From positions 124,001 to 188,000 of the forward strand of contig VJWM01000044.1 of NCBI GenBank assembly GCA_010909165.1: a stretch of 64,000 nt of DNA, written 5' to 3'. The translations under genes and the position numbers were made by a program. The number at the start of each line of letters is the position of its first letter. The stretch's first letter is position 1. The stretch is from Anthoceros angustus (Eukaryota; Streptophyta; Anthocerotopsida; Anthocerotales; Anthocerotaceae). The notes beneath the pieces were generated by a model. That model made no database searches and was not told where the DNA came from. It saw nothing but the letters and a program-made list of their open reading frames with translations. Shown in pieces: positions 63,891-64,000 of the stretch.

Positions 63891-64000
63891 CTGTTCCAAG
63901 TTCTTTTTAGTTCTCTTTTGTGCAGTGGTTGGACTTATCCACTCTCGGGGAGAACCGCCAGCCGATTGGGAACTTGTCTACAACGATGCTGCCATCTATC

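Overview
This window is nuclear DNA from a land plant, most likely a fern or another non-seed vascular plant. Evidence: spliceosomal GT/AG introns, a eukaryotic tRNA-Gln, Ty1/copia and non-LTR retrotransposon debris, an intronless PLS-class PPR gene with a DYW-type PG box, Gnk2-domain secreted proteins, and a two-LysM plus GH18 chitinase of the architecture known from Pteris and Equisetum. The fern assignment is an inference; species cannot be read from the sequence.

Layout. 1-2.2 kb: tandem minisatellites and a dispersed repeat. 2.2-2.9 kb (-): four-EF-hand calmodulin-like gene whose last codons run into that repeat. 4.28-7.28 kb (-): 998-residue PPR protein whose DYW module is cut off inside a 29-bp inverted repeat. 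7.56-8.69 kb (+): decayed second PPR gene. 9.5-11.8 kb (-): two Gnk2-type secreted cysteine-rich proteins in AT-rich DNA. 12.76-13.79 kb (+): dead receptor-kinase. 14.1-14.5 kb: 104-bp inverted repeat. 14.5-20.7 kb: GC-rich stretch with microsatellites and no gene I can support. 21.0-22.7 kb (+): five-exon pectate lyase. 23.6-23.9 kb (-): small acidic hypothetical. 24.5-27.7 kb: head-to-head chitinase pair (LysM-LysM-GH18 and GH18 alone). 28.0-29.1 kb (-): secreted His/Pro-rich jacalin-like lectin. 29.8-33.4 kb (-): fifteen-exon TMCO4-like/DUF726 alpha/beta-hydrolase, intact through all splice junctions. From 34 kb on the window is mostly mobile DNA: a LINE-type RT/endonuclease remnant, a possible CACTA-type terminus, a near-complete but frameshifted copia on the minus strand, a three-copy tandem array with extreme CCG/CGCC low-complexity blocks (46.5-52 kb), a copia deletion derivative joining gag to RNase H, a tRNA-Gln(CUG) at 56.9 kb, and a nested, scrambled copia cluster with matched LTRs (59.35-63.38 kb).

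Functionally, the left half holds several secreted proteins that act on or bind cell-wall and fungal carbohydrates: two Gnk2-like proteins, two GH18 chitinases, one jacalin-like lectin and one pectate lyase. This looks like a loose defence and cell-wall neighbourhood, not an operon-like system. I found no CRISPR array, no prokaryotic gene organisation and no clearly unprecedented multi-gene system. The most unusual items are the extensin-like/jacalin chimera, the chitinase pair with a shared 558-bp intergenic region, the truncated PPR end, the GC-block tandem array and the shuffled copia locus. Gene models were spliced by eye, with reading phase checked across each junction.
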